Shown: positions 51,698-60,829, counted from the stretch's first letter. The stretch: DNA of 64,000 nucleotides from Acanthamoeba sp. SK_2022b (GCA_027943245.1 JANDJZ010001750.1:88585-152584); one strand, 5' to 3'. Made by a program: numbers and translations. The notes: generated by a model from the letters alone, not told the origin.

Positions 51698-52831
51698 TCA
51701 CGGCTGCACGTCAGCGATGCGCAGGGTATAAATCATGGTGGCATCCGGGGGGATTGCCGGCGGGCTGCCCTGCTTGCCGTACGCCAGCGCCGGCGGCACC
51801 ACCAGCGTGATCGAGCCGTGGCGCTGCAGCTTCTCGATAGCGGCGCGAAACAGCGGCGGATAGCGCGTCAACGGCTGCGAGATCACCGTCCCTGCCAACT
51901 CCATATCTTTGACCACCCGGCCGTCGACCAGGCTTTCGCGCACCACGATATCCACCCGATCGTCGGCACCAATCGCCCCATTGCCGGCATAGTCCACCCG
52001 GTAGTAGAAACCGAGCGCATCCTGCTTGACGCCCTCCTGACGGGCGAAATCGGCCAGATAGGCTTTGTCGTCCCGCGGTGGCGGTGGCGCCTGTGTCTGC
52101 TGCAACCGCTGCTGCGCCGTGCGCAACGCGCTGTCGATGGCGGCCTCATCCAGCCGCAACCGCCCGGCCAGGGTATCGGCGATGCCGGCCAGCAGCAGCC
52201 GGCTGTCCGCCTCCAGCCCCGCGCGCCGGTTCTCCTGCTGCAAATGCACAATGTCGCGCCCCAGAGACACGCCGGCGGCATACGCCTGTTGGTCCGCCTC
52301 GCTGGCCAGCAAGGGCGGTTCGGTGGCCTGCTGCCGCTCGGCCAGCAAGGTGTCGATCCGCTGCTGCTGCTGCGCCAACTGCGCCGCCAACCTTGCGCTG
52401 CGCTGTTCGGCCTGCGTGAGCGAAGCGGCCAGTGCGCCCACCTCAGGCACCGGCGCAACGGCTTGCCGCAATCCCTTCAGGGCATCGGCCAGCGGCCGAA
52501 TGTCGACGACGGCCCGCTCCCGTTTCGGCGCCGCCGCGGCCTGAGCCGCCGCTAACTGCCGCTCCAACTGACGAATTTTCTCCGCCTGCTGTTGCAAAGA
52601 CTGCTTCAGTGAAGTTAAACGAACGCCGTCTGCCCCGGCGATGGCAGCCGATTTGGCGGCCGGTGCGGGTGCCGGTTTACGCGCGGCGTCTTCCCCGAGC
52701 GCGGCCGGCGGCGCCTGCCGTTGTTCAGCGAACTTCAACAGGGCGGGAATGCCGTCGTCGGCGGCGCAAGCGGCCCCGTTCGCCGCCAACAGCAAAAAGC
52801 CCATCGCCCATCCTTGCGCGCATCGCTTCAT
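51698..52831 (-). CDS. Periplasmic FKBP-type prolyl isomerase-like protein
   Basis: This 377-residue protein has a signal peptide (cleavage near residue 23, ACA|ADD), then an alanine- and glutamine-rich region with coiled-coil character (about residues 70-170). An FKBP_N-like dimerisation segment (AYAAGVSLGRDIVHLQQEN, about residues 188-206) and a C-terminal FKBP domain (about residues 270-377) with ITLVVPPALAYGKQGSPPAI follow. Several residues of the usual prolyl-isomerase pocket (FDSS loop and VIPGW) are not recognisable, so activity is doubtful. The small lipoprotein gene lies 2 bp upstream on the same strand. Confidence 0.75.
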   Translation of the reverse strand: MKRCAQGWAMGFLLLAANGAACAADDGIPALLKFAEQRQAPPAALGEDAARKPAPAPAAKSAAIAGADGVRLTSLKQSLQQQAEKIRQLERQLAAAQAAAAPKRERAVVDIRPLADALKGLRQAVAPVPEVGALAASLTQAEQRSARLAAQLAQQQQRIDTLLAERQQATEPPLLASEADQQAYAAGVSLGRDIVHLQQENRRAGLEADSRLLLAGIADTLAGRLRLDEAAIDSALRTAQQRLQQTQAPPPPRDDKAYLADFARQEGVKQDALGFYYRVDYAGNGAIGADDRVDIVVRESLVDGRVVKDMELAGTVISQPLTRYPPLFRAAIEKLQRHGSITLVVPPALAYGKQGSPPAIPPDATMIYTLRIADVQP

Positions 52832-52833
52832 GG

Positions 52834-53247
52834 CTACAGATTCTCAACCCGGCTGGACAGATCGGACATCAGCTCATGCTCGACGTCGGCGCAGAATTTC
52901 TCGGTTTTATATTGATAAAGAGCATCAATCGCTTTACGGGTACTCTCATCCACGTTGCCGCGCACCCCGGCATATCCCGAGGCGTTGGAAAGCAGGCCGT
53001 TAAAATAGGCAATGCGCTTTTGGTAACTTTGCGGATTAATATTCTTTAACGAATTAACCCGTTGTTGGCAAAGCGCGATGCGTTGTTCATCGGATTTATC
53101 ATTAGGATTGTTCTGTGAAAGTTTTTTCACAGAATTCAGTTTTGTCTTGCTACCGTCCGCACAGCCAGATAGCACCATAAAAGACAGCAAAAATATAGCC
53201 AATCCCACCTTGCGGCGTCCGCCGAAAGCATTAATCATCGTTATCAT
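52834..53247 (-). CDS. Small putative lipoprotein
   Basis: This protein of up to 137 residues has an N-terminal hydrophobic segment ending in a lipobox, LAIFLLSFMVLSGCADGSK, predicting cleavage before Cys and lipid anchoring. The mature part is helical and charged, with two further cysteines (IALCQQRV and EKFCADVEHEL). I recognise no family. An ATG at 53236-53238 is better spaced from a GGA element and would remove three residues. It overlaps nothing but is only 2 bp from the FKBP-like gene, so they form one operon. Confidence 0.7.
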   Translation of the reverse strand: MITMINAFGGRRKVGLAIFLLSFMVLSGCADGSKTKLNSVKKLSQNNPNDKSDEQRIALCQQRVNSLKNINPQSYQKRIAYFNGLLSNASGYAGVRGNVDESTRKAIDALYQYKTEKFCADVEHELMSDLSSRVENL

Positions 53248-54004
53248 TCCGTTTATAATCCTTTAATTGTCACTTAGGTCATCATTATGTGGCGAACGGC
53301 AGCGGCACATGCCTTAATTTGATTAATCAAAAGGGGTTAGACAGCGAAAAATCCCTATGCCGCAATGCGATAGAATAATTCACTACCGGTGTAATTGTTA
53401 TTCAATTGTTAATTAATCAGATCTAAACGCAGGTTAAACGCGAATAAGAAACCCAATCACTCGCGAACAGAAAACCACTAAACAACAATAAAAACAATGA
53501 ATTATGTTTTATATTTTGTTTCTAAAGAGAAATGCATCATCTGCTGCCTAAGGGCGATATTAGCAAAACAATATTGTGAATTGTAGGTGCACCCCTATTT
53601 CCCCCGATCTAATATCTCGCATATCGTTATTTATATAGTGATTTATACTGGATAATATTTGTATACGATCTATTGATTTTAAAGCAAATATATTTCTTTT
53701 TCCTTTTGGTTTTATATTCTGAATTTGACTTAATTTAATAAAATCTATTTCCAAGCAATACTATTATTTGCAAGAATATTCCCAGCAACACGCCACACAT
53801 AAAACTCGTATTTTATTTACCAGAAAATCCATTGTCGATTTTCCAAATCTCGTTATTTCTCATAAATAACGGATGTTGGCGTATTGCCCAGAGCAAAAGG
53901 ATCTGGCTCCAACCGCACGGCCGGCGACATGGCGTTGCCGCCGCTGCGGGGGATTTAGATGTGCTGTTCTTTTTATTTAAAAACTCTCTACAGGAACCTG
54001 AGAA
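53248..54004. promoter_or_regulatory. AT-rich region upstream of the major fimbrial gene
   Basis: This 757 bp stretch is strikingly AT-rich compared with its neighbours, especially at 53400-53880. It contains the perfect 14-bp palindrome TTTGATTAATCAAA at 53318-53331 and four GATC sites (53420, 53606, 53667, 53900). A 64-codon frame on the minus strand (53560-53754) has no recognisable content. It most likely holds the fimbrial promoter and its regulator sites. I found no recombinase gene or long inverted repeat of a fimS-type switch. Confidence 0.6.
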
Positions 54005-54535
54005 ATGAAACTGAATAAATTAATGCTGGCAACCGTGATTGCTTTCGCTTCCGCATCTGTTGCGCATGCAGCACCAAATCAGGGCAGCGGTAAAGTCACC
54101 TTTACCGGCGAAATTATCGATGCGCCATGCAGCGTCGCGCCGGAATCCGTTGATCAGACCGTGCCAATGGGCCAGATCAGCAGCCGCATCCTGGCCAACC
54201 AGGGTAAATCCAGCATGCAGCCTTTCAACATCGAACTGAAAGATTGCTCCATCTCCACCATGAAAAACGTCAAAGTGACCTTTACCGGCACGCCTGATCC
54301 GATCAACAGCAAATTGCTGGCTCTGAGCGGCACCGCAACCGGCGCCGGCATCGTGATCTACGACAACCTGCACTCCAAAGAAGTGGAACTGGGCACCGCG
54401 ACCGACGGCCAGGGCCTGAACGACGGCGACAACTCGCTGAAATTCGCCGCTTACCTGCAGGGCAGCAGCGCCTCAAGCACCGTGGTACCGGGCGACTTCA
54501 CCAGCGTGGCGAACTTCACCCTGGCTTACCTGTAA
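54005..54535 (+). CDS. Major fimbrial subunit
   Basis: This 176-residue pilin has a signal peptide (cleavage near residue 22, AHA|AP), the pilin disulfide cysteines Cys42 (DAPCSVAPE) and Cys81 (LKDCSIST), and the C-terminal beta-zipper ending NFTLAYL with penultimate tyrosine recognised by the chaperone. First position in the operon, next to the long upstream regulatory region, and followed by a hairpin, it is probably the most abundant subunit. It resembles FimA/PapA/SmfA-type pilins. Confidence 0.88.
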   Translation: MKLNKLMLATVIAFASASVAHAAPNQGSGKVTFTGEIIDAPCSVAPESVDQTVPMGQISSRILANQGKSSMQPFNIELKDCSISTMKNVKVTFTGTPDPINSKLLALSGTATGAGIVIYDNLHSKEVELGTATDGQGLNDGDNSLKFAAYLQGSSASSTVVPGDFTSVANFTLAYL

Positions 54536-54544
54536 TACCCCACA

Positions 54545-54566
54545 GGGGATGTCTCAGGGCATCCCC
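54545..54566 (+). terminator. Intercistronic hairpin after the major pilin gene
   Basis: GGGGATG (54545-54551) pairs with CATCCCC (54560-54566) followed by CGCTTTATT. The weak T-tract suggests partial termination or message stabilisation, giving excess of the major subunit over downstream proteins, as known for pap and fim operons. Confidence 0.55.
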
Positions 54567-54626
54567 CGCTTTATTGCATGCCGAGGATACCGGCAAGGGA
54601 ACAGGGAAAGACAGGGAGACGCCAGT

Positions 54627-55178
54627 ATGACTATCCGCCTTTGCGGCCTGTTGCTCATCGCGCTCAGCGTTGGCAACGCGGCGGCGGCAGCGAAAAATCA
54701 GGGCCACGGCAAAGTCAGCCTGGGCGGCACCATCGTCGAAACGCCGTGCGGCATCGCCAGCGACAGCCTGGATCAAACCGTCGATTTCGGGCTGATCTCC
54801 ATGAGCGACGCCTCGCAGGACGGGCAGTCGGTGCTGATCGGCAGCCGCCGCCATTTCACGATCAAACTGGTGAACTGCGAGCTGGCCAGCCAGGTGAAGC
54901 CTGACTTCATCTATCGCGCGGCCAACGTCACGTTCGACGGCACCGCCGACAGCCGGGACCCTTCTCTGCTGGGCGTTTACGGCGAGGCGAAGGGGGTGGC
55001 TATCGAGCTGTTGACCGATGCCGGCACCCCGATCCCGCTCGGCAGCACGACGGCGGATTACCAGATTGTCGCCGGCGACAACACGCTGCGCTTCGGCGCG
55101 CAGTTGCGCCTGCATCCCGACAAGGCGCGGGCGGGCGGCTTCAGCTCTCTGGCCAAATTCACCCTGTCTTATCTCTAG
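54627..55178 (+). CDS. Minor fimbrial subunit (pilin domain)
   Basis: This 183-residue secreted pilin-domain protein has a signal peptide (about residues 1-21), the cysteine pair in VETPCGIAS and LVNCELAS, and the C-terminal FTLSYL. It is related to the preceding gene product (shared GHGKV and SLDQTVDFG patterns), so it may have arisen by duplication. It may initiate, terminate or link the fibre. The start at 54627 is preceded by AGGGAGAC. Confidence 0.83.
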   Translation: MTIRLCGLLLIALSVGNAAAAAKNQGHGKVSLGGTIVETPCGIASDSLDQTVDFGLISMSDASQDGQSVLIGSRRHFTIKLVNCELASQVKPDFIYRAANVTFDGTADSRDPSLLGVYGEAKGVAIELLTDAGTPIPLGSTTADYQIVAGDNTLRFGAQLRLHPDKARAGGFSSLAKFTLSYL

Positions 55179-55249
55179 CGCCGGCGGGCGCTGCACAGCA
55201 TTACGTATTCAGGTCGTACGGATGACCTGCTATTGGGCGCGGACTTGCC

Positions 55250-57751
55250 ATGAGTGATTATGCTATGACGTCATTACTGACACGGAAACACCTACCTCTC
55301 CTCGTCATTCTATCTTTCCTCTGGGTGCGTCCGGCATTTTCCGCCACGGAGTTCAATACCGACGTTCTGGACATCGGCGAGCGCAGCAAAGTGGATCTTT
55401 CGCGTTTCTCCGATGCCGACTACGTCATGCCCGGCGCTTATTTGCTGGACATCAAGATCAACCAGAAAACGCTGCCCCAGCGCAGCATTCAGTATTTCCC
55501 GTCGCCGGATAACAAAAGTGGCAGCCAGGTGTGCCTGCCGCCTGACCTGGTGGAAAAAATGGCGCTGAAAGAAGAAGCGGCCAAAAAAGTCACCCTGTGG
55601 CACGACAACCAGTGCGCCGACATTCGCGGTATCAAAGGCGCGACCGTCTCCGATCGCATCGGCGGCGGCGTGCTGGCGATCACCATCCCACAGGCGTGGA
55701 TGAAATACTCCGATCCCGACTGGACGCCGCCCGAACAGTGGGACGACGGCATTCCCGGCCTGCTGCTGGATTACAACATCAGCGGCAAGCTAGGCAAGCA
55801 GAGCCACAACAACAACACCGCCCAGAACCTGAGCAGCTACGGCACCTTGGGCGCCAACCTGGGCGCCTGGCGCCTGCGCGCGGACTACCAGGCCAATTAC
55901 AATCAGCAGGCCGGCGATCGCAGCACCGGTTTCGACTGGAACCAGATCTACGCCTATCGCGCGCTGCCGATGCAGGCCGCCAAGCTGACGCTGGGCGAGA
56001 TCTACCTCGACTCCGGGGTGTTCGACGCCTATCGCTTCACCGGCCTCAACCTGGCCAGCGACGAGCGCATGCTGCCGCCCAACCTGCAGGGCTACGCGCC
56101 GGAAGTGCGCGGCATCGCCAAGAGCAACGCCAAGATCACCGTCTCGCAGGAAGGCCGCACGCTGTACGAAACCACCGTGCCCGCCGGGCCGTTCGCCATT
56201 CAGGATCTCAACAGCTCGGTGCGCGGCAAGCTGGACGTCAAGGTGGAAGAGCAAGACGGCACCGTCTCAACCTTCCAGGTGGATACCGCCACCATTCCGT
56301 ACCTGACCCGACCGGGCTACGTGCGCTACAACGTGGCGCTGGGCAAAACCTCGGCCTACGACCACCGCACCCAGGGGCCGCTGTTTTCCGCCAGCGACTT
56401 CTCCTGGGGCCTGAGTAACGCCTGGTCGCTGTACGGCGGCGCGCTGCTCGGCGGCGACTATAACGCCTGGGCGCTCGGCCTCGGCCGCGATCTGAACGTG
56501 TTCGGCGCCATGTCGCTGGACGTCACCCAGTCGATCGCCCGCCTGCCCGGCGAACCGACCGCCAGCGGCATGTCGTTCAAGCTCAACTACGCCAAACGCT
56601 TCGACGAGCTGAACAGCCAGATCACCTTCGCCGGCTACCGCTTCTCACAGCGCAAGTTCATGAACATGTCGCAGTACCTGCAGGAGCGTTACGGCGATTA
56701 CGACAAGAATTACAACGGCCGTCAGAAAGAGCTGTACACCATCACCGCCAGCAAAACCTTTATGGCGGAAGACAGCGCCAAGGCGATCACCGCCTACCTG
56801 ACCTACTCGCACCAGACCTATTGGGATGCGCGAACTCAGGATCGTTACGGGCTGTCGGCCAGCAAGCTGTTCAGCGTCGGCGATATCAGCAACATCACCG
56901 CCTCGCTGTCGGCTTATCGCACCTATTACCAGGGCCGCACCGACGACAGCGTGATGCTCAACTTCACCGTGCCGATCGGCGATCGCCGGCGCGTCGGTTA
57001 TGCGCTGCAAACCAACAATGGCGATGTCACGCAGACCGCGTCGTACAACGACTACAGCGATCCGGACAATACCTGGCAGGTCAGCGGCGGCTTTAATCAG
57101 TCCGGCAAATCGCTGGCGCGCGGGTACTACACCCATAACGCCTCGTTCGGCTCGCTGAACGCCAGCGCCTCTTACCAGCAGGACAGCTACTCGTCGATCG
57201 GCGGCTCGTTCCGCGGCGGCCTCACCGCCACCCGACACGGTATCGCGGCGCACCAGAACTCGAGTAACGGCGGCAGCCGCATGATGCTCGACACCGACGG
57301 CATCGCCGGCGTGCCGATCAACAACGGCCGCGCCTACAGCAACCGTTTCGGGCTGGCGGTGATTTCCGACATCACCAGCTACTACAACACCGACACCCGC
57401 ATCGACGTCAACAAGCTGGCGGACGACGTCGAGGCCACTCGCGCCGTGGTGCAAGGCACGCTGACCGAAGGCGCGATCGGCTACCGCCACTTCGAGGTGG
57501 TGAAAGGCAGCAAGCTGCTGGCCACCATTCGCCTCGCGGACGGCAGCGAACCGCCGTTCGGCGCCGCGGTGCTGAGCGAGAAAGGCCGCGAGGTCGCGGT
57601 GGTCAACGACGGCGGTTCGGTCTACCTGACCGGCGTGCAGCCGGAGGAAAAACTGGACGTCGCCTGGGAAGGCCAACGCCGCTGCCGCATCGTGATCCCG
57701 GGCGCCGCCAAGCCGCTGGACCAGCTGCTGCTGCCGTGCGCCACCCTGTAA
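55250..57751 (+). CDS. Outer-membrane fimbrial usher
   Basis: This 833-residue protein is the assembly platform of the chaperone-usher pathway. A signal peptide (cleavage near residue 31, FSA|TE) precedes an N-terminal chaperone-binding domain starting EFNTDVLDIGERSKVDLSRF. A 24-strand barrel with plug follows (LQGYAPEVRGIAKSNAKI), and two C-terminal domains end RRCRIVIPGAAKPLDQLLLPC with a disulfide pair. An in-frame ATG at 55265 is an alternative start. It comes before the chaperone gene, as in pap-like operons. Confidence 0.92.
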   Translation: MSDYAMTSLLTRKHLPLLVILSFLWVRPAFSATEFNTDVLDIGERSKVDLSRFSDADYVMPGAYLLDIKINQKTLPQRSIQYFPSPDNKSGSQVCLPPDLVEKMALKEEAAKKVTLWHDNQCADIRGIKGATVSDRIGGGVLAITIPQAWMKYSDPDWTPPEQWDDGIPGLLLDYNISGKLGKQSHNNNTAQNLSSYGTLGANLGAWRLRADYQANYNQQAGDRSTGFDWNQIYAYRALPMQAAKLTLGEIYLDSGVFDAYRFTGLNLASDERMLPPNLQGYAPEVRGIAKSNAKITVSQEGRTLYETTVPAGPFAIQDLNSSVRGKLDVKVEEQDGTVSTFQVDTATIPYLTRPGYVRYNVALGKTSAYDHRTQGPLFSASDFSWGLSNAWSLYGGALLGGDYNAWALGLGRDLNVFGAMSLDVTQSIARLPGEPTASGMSFKLNYAKRFDELNSQITFAGYRFSQRKFMNMSQYLQERYGDYDKNYNGRQKELYTITASKTFMAEDSAKAITAYLTYSHQTYWDARTQDRYGLSASKLFSVGDISNITASLSAYRTYYQGRTDDSVMLNFTVPIGDRRRVGYALQTNNGDVTQTASYNDYSDPDNTWQVSGGFNQSGKSLARGYYTHNASFGSLNASASYQQDSYSSIGGSFRGGLTATRHGIAAHQNSSNGGSRMMLDTDGIAGVPINNGRAYSNRFGLAVISDITSYYNTDTRIDVNKLADDVEATRAVVQGTLTEGAIGYRHFEVVKGSKLLATIRLADGSEPPFGAAVLSEKGREVAVVNDGGSVYLTGVQPEEKLDVAWEGQRRCRIVIPGAAKPLDQLLLPCATL

Positions 57752-57775
57752 TCCGTAACGCTGAGAAATAATGAC

Positions 57776-58522
57776 ATGAACAAACACCCGATAACGCTAC
57801 TGACCGCCGCCGGCCTGGCCCTGAGCGCCGTACTGCCCACCGCCGACGCGGCGATATCGCTGGATCGCACGCGCGCCGTCTATGTGAGCGACGCCAAATC
57901 GATCAGCCTGAATATCGTCAACGAAAACAAAGAGCTGCCTTTCCTGGCGCAGTCCTGGCTGGAGAACGAGCAGCACCAGAAAATCACCTCGCCGCTGGTG
58001 GTGCTGCCACCGTTGCAGCGCGTGGAGCCGAGCGAACGCAGCGTAGTGCGCATCACCAAGACGCCGGAGGCAGATCGCCTGCCGCAGGATCGCGAGTCGG
58101 TGTTCTACTTCAACCTGCGCGAAATTCCGCCGAAAAGCACCAAAACCAACGTGATGCAGCTGGCGCTGCAAACGCAGATCAAACTGTTCTACCGGCCGAA
58201 GGCCATCGTCGCGCCCAAGGGCCAGGTGTGGCAGGAAAAGCTGGTGTTCCGTAAAAGCGGCGGCGCCATCACCGTCGACAACCCGACGCCGTTTTACATC
58301 ACCCTGACCGGCATGACGCGGCAGACGCAAAAACAGGGCGGCGGCGCGATCGGCGGTTTTCAGCCGCTGATGCTGAAGCCGAAATCCAGCGAAAGCCTCA
58401 AGCTGCACGACACCGGCATGAACAGCTTCGTCATCACCTACATCAACGACTACGGCGGCCACCCCGAACTGCGCTTCGCCTGCAACGGCAACGTTTGCAC
58501 CGCCGTGCCCGAGAAAAAATAA
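57776..58522 (+). CDS. Periplasmic fimbrial chaperone (PapD-like)
   Basis: This 248-residue two-domain immunoglobulin-like chaperone stabilises subunits and hands them to the usher. A signal peptide ends at PTADA. The N-terminal domain has AISLDRTRAVYVSDAKSISL and VFYFNLREIPPKS (short F1-G1 loop, FGS type), and the C-terminal domain has IKLFYRPKAI and ITVDNPTPFYITL. It follows the usher by 24 bp. The last residues include two cysteines (FACNGNVCTAV). Confidence 0.92.
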   Translation: MNKHPITLLTAAGLALSAVLPTADAAISLDRTRAVYVSDAKSISLNIVNENKELPFLAQSWLENEQHQKITSPLVVLPPLQRVEPSERSVVRITKTPEADRLPQDRESVFYFNLREIPPKSTKTNVMQLALQTQIKLFYRPKAIVAPKGQVWQEKLVFRKSGGAITVDNPTPFYITLTGMTRQTQKQGGGAIGGFQPLMLKPKSSESLKLHDTGMNSFVITYINDYGGHPELRFACNGNVCTAVPEKK

Positions 58523-58533
58523 GGAGGTCCAGC

Positions 58534-59145
58534 ATGGCTGAATTCACCGATCGACTGCGCCCGCTGCTGCTCGGCGCACTGCTGTGCGGCGGCAGCGCGC
58601 TGGCGGCAACGCCGCTGGGCGTGATCGAAGGCACCACCGGCACCGTCAGCTTTCACGGCGGCCTGCTCAGCTCCCCCTGCAGCCTGACGCCGGACAGCCG
58701 GGATCAGTCCGTCGATCTGGGCGACGTCAGCGCACGCGACTTCCGCAACGCCGGCGATCGCAGCGCGCCGGTGCGTTTTCGCCTCTCGTTCCGCAACTGC
58801 CTGCTGGGCGCGCGCGCGTTGGCGGATAACCCGGCCGGCCCGCGCAACGGCGACGCCGGCCGCCTCTATCTGCAGGGAGAGCAGGCCGCGACGCTGGTGT
58901 TTCTCGGCGAAAGCGACGTCGACAACCCGTCGCTGCTGAAGTTGAACGGCGGCGTGCAGGGCATCGGCCTGCGGCTGCAAGACCAGCAGGGCCAGGCGCT
59001 GGAGCTGAATCAGCGGAGCCGCCCCTACATTCTGCAACCCGGCAGCAACACCCTGTGGTTCAGCGCCAGCGTGGAGTCCACCCAGCGGGCGGTGATGGCG
59101 GCCGGGTTCGCCGCCGTGGCGCACATTCAGGTGATTTACCTGTGA
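58534..59145 (+). CDS. Minor fimbrial subunit
   Basis: This 203-residue protein has a signal peptide (about residues 1-24), the pilin cysteines in LLSSPCSLTPDSRDQSVDLG and SFRNCLLGA, and a beta-rich C-terminus ending AHIQVIYL. A loop of about 30 residues (ALADNPAGPRNGDAGRL) is inserted after the second cysteine. The ribosome binding site AAGGAGGT (58521-58528) is nearly perfect. It is similar to MrpE/PapK-type adaptors by pattern and position before the presumed adhesin. Confidence 0.8.
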   Translation: MAEFTDRLRPLLLGALLCGGSALAATPLGVIEGTTGTVSFHGGLLSSPCSLTPDSRDQSVDLGDVSARDFRNAGDRSAPVRFRLSFRNCLLGARALADNPAGPRNGDAGRLYLQGEQAATLVFLGESDVDNPSLLKLNGGVQGIGLRLQDQQGQALELNQRSRPYILQPGSNTLWFSASVESTQRAVMAAGFAAVAHIQVIYL

Positions 59146-59159
59146 GGCTCGAGAACGCG

Positions 59160-60164
59160 ATGAAAACTCAACTGACCAAACTCTGCCTGCCGCTGGCGAT
59201 CGCCCTGGCGGCCCCCGCCGCCTGGGCCAACGGCTACGTCACGCCGGACGGCGGGCCGAAACAGTTCTATATCGATCTGAATGAAACCAACATCACTAAC
59301 CAGGTGGGGTTCACCAAACTGTTTCCCTATGACCTGGGCGGAACCTATACCGGCAAGGTGTATTGCGATACCCCCATCCCCACCAGCCCGCACTTTTACA
59401 AGTCGGATTCGGCGTTGCCCCCCTCCGACTATGGCAATGGCTATTTAAAACTGAATGACTTTTTGGATTTAAAGGCCGAGGTGTGGATCGCCGGCAACAA
59501 GAACGCCTACGTCACCGTGCCTTTTTACAACGAATCGAATTTGCTTAACCAACACAGCTGCCGGCCACCGTACTTGCAGGTCAACAACTACGGCAGCGGC
59601 TCCAAAGGCAAGATCACCTTCCGGGTGCGCAAAAAGATCATCAACGGCGTTGAGATTAACGATCGGCAGATCATCGAGATGTACGGCCGCCTCGGCTCGA
59701 CCGACGGCGGCTTCGGCCCCAATCCGATGGCGCAGGTGTTCATCCAGTCCGCGATCCTCTACGTGCCGGATAAATGCGTGGTGAACGAAGGCCAGTTGAT
59801 CAACGTGGAGTTCGGCGAGATCGGCGGCAGCGATCTCAACGGCTCGAACTACCCGCAAAGCATTCCGGTGCGCTTCCAGTGCGAGGGCGGCAGCTTCGAG
59901 GACGGTACGCTGAACATCAAGCTGGCGGTGTCGGGCACGGCGGCCGCCTTCAGCAACGAGGTGTTCAAAACCGACAAGAACGATCTCGGCATCCGGCTGA
60001 CGCACAACGGCCAGCTGGTTATCCCGAATGAGTTTTACCCGGTGCCGAATATCGGCAACGGCGGCTCCTGGAACCTGGTGGCGGCACCGTTCGCCAACGG
60101 CGGCGCAGAGATCGGCGAAGGGGAATTCAACGCATCGGCCACCATCGTGGCGGCATTCCAGTAA
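59160..60164 (+). CDS. Two-domain fimbrial adhesin-like protein
   Basis: This 334-residue protein is about twice pilin length. A signal peptide (about residues 1-20) precedes an N-terminal receptor-binding-like domain with its own cysteine pair (KVYCDTPIP and QHSCRPPYL). A pilin domain follows (about residues 200-334) with cysteines in VPDKCVVNEG and VRFQCEGGSF. This layout fits a tip adhesin. No known receptor motif is recognisable, so the ligand is unknown. The start at 59160 lies 14 bp after the preceding stop. Confidence 0.78.
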   Translation: MKTQLTKLCLPLAIALAAPAAWANGYVTPDGGPKQFYIDLNETNITNQVGFTKLFPYDLGGTYTGKVYCDTPIPTSPHFYKSDSALPPSDYGNGYLKLNDFLDLKAEVWIAGNKNAYVTVPFYNESNLLNQHSCRPPYLQVNNYGSGSKGKITFRVRKKIINGVEINDRQIIEMYGRLGSTDGGFGPNPMAQVFIQSAILYVPDKCVVNEGQLINVEFGEIGGSDLNGSNYPQSIPVRFQCEGGSFEDGTLNIKLAVSGTAAAFSNEVFKTDKNDLGIRLTHNGQLVIPNEFYPVPNIGNGGSWNLVAAPFANGGAEIGEGEFNASATIVAAFQ

Positions 60165-60181
60165 CCGAGGGAGGAACGAAA

Positions 60182-60721
60182 ATGCGTCTACGCGCTTTAG
60201 CGCTGCTGAGCTGCGTGCCCTGGTGGTTTACCGCCATGCCGGCGACGGCGAACACCGAGCTTATCGGCGCGCCGGTGCAGTTCCACGGCACCGTGGTGAG
60301 CCGCCCGTGCAATATCGAACCGCAGTCCGCCGATCAACTGGTGGAGATGGGCACGGTGATCGTCAAAACCCTGTACCGCTACGGCCACACCACGCCGGTG
60401 CCGTTCAGCATCAAGCTGACCGACTGTAAGACTACGGTGTTCAAATCCGTCAGCGTGACCTTCAGCGGCACCGAAGACGGAGAGCTGCCGGGCAAGCTGG
60501 CGATCAACAACGGCGCGAACGGCGCCGCCATCGCCCTGTTCGATCATCAGGGTGCAGATATCGATCTGAATAAGGCCACCAGCGCCGTCGCGCTGCAAAA
60601 CGGCCCCAACAGCCTGAACTTCACCGCCTATGTGCAGGGGCGGCCGAGTGCGATTCAGAACCAAAGCATTACCGAAGGCGAATTCACGTCCGTCGCCAAT
60701 TTTGTGCTGGCGTACCAATAA
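60182..60721 (+). CDS. Minor fimbrial subunit, last of the operon
   Basis: This 179-residue pilin-domain protein has a signal peptide ending near residue 24 (ATA|NT), cysteines in VSRPCNIEP and LTDCKTTV, and a C-terminal ANFVLAYQ, in which tyrosine is penultimate. GGAGGAAC lies before the start. It is closest in pattern to the major subunit encoded at 54005. It lies between the adhesin-like gene and the LuxR-type regulator gene. Confidence 0.83.
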   Translation: MRLRALALLSCVPWWFTAMPATANTELIGAPVQFHGTVVSRPCNIEPQSADQLVEMGTVIVKTLYRYGHTTPVPFSIKLTDCKTTVFKSVSVTFSGTEDGELPGKLAINNGANGAAIALFDHQGADIDLNKATSAVALQNGPNSLNFTAYVQGRPSAIQNQSITEGEFTSVANFVLAYQ

Positions 60722-60829
60722 GCCCGCACCGCCCCAGGGAAATCAGGAAAACGACCGGCGCGCGAACGCCGGCGATTGGCCGTCACCGTTCGCTCCGGCG
60801 CGGTGCCGCGGCCTTTTAAGGAGCCACCC

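Noticed and set aside
53560..53754. 64-codon frame in the AT-rich fimbrial upstream region
   Set aside because: There is no clear ribosome binding site or family pattern; AT-rich DNA yields such frames by chance.
53248..54004. Invertible promoter switch of the fimS type
   Set aside because: I found no pair of matching inverted repeats flanking a promoter, and no FimB/FimE-like recombinase gene in the window.
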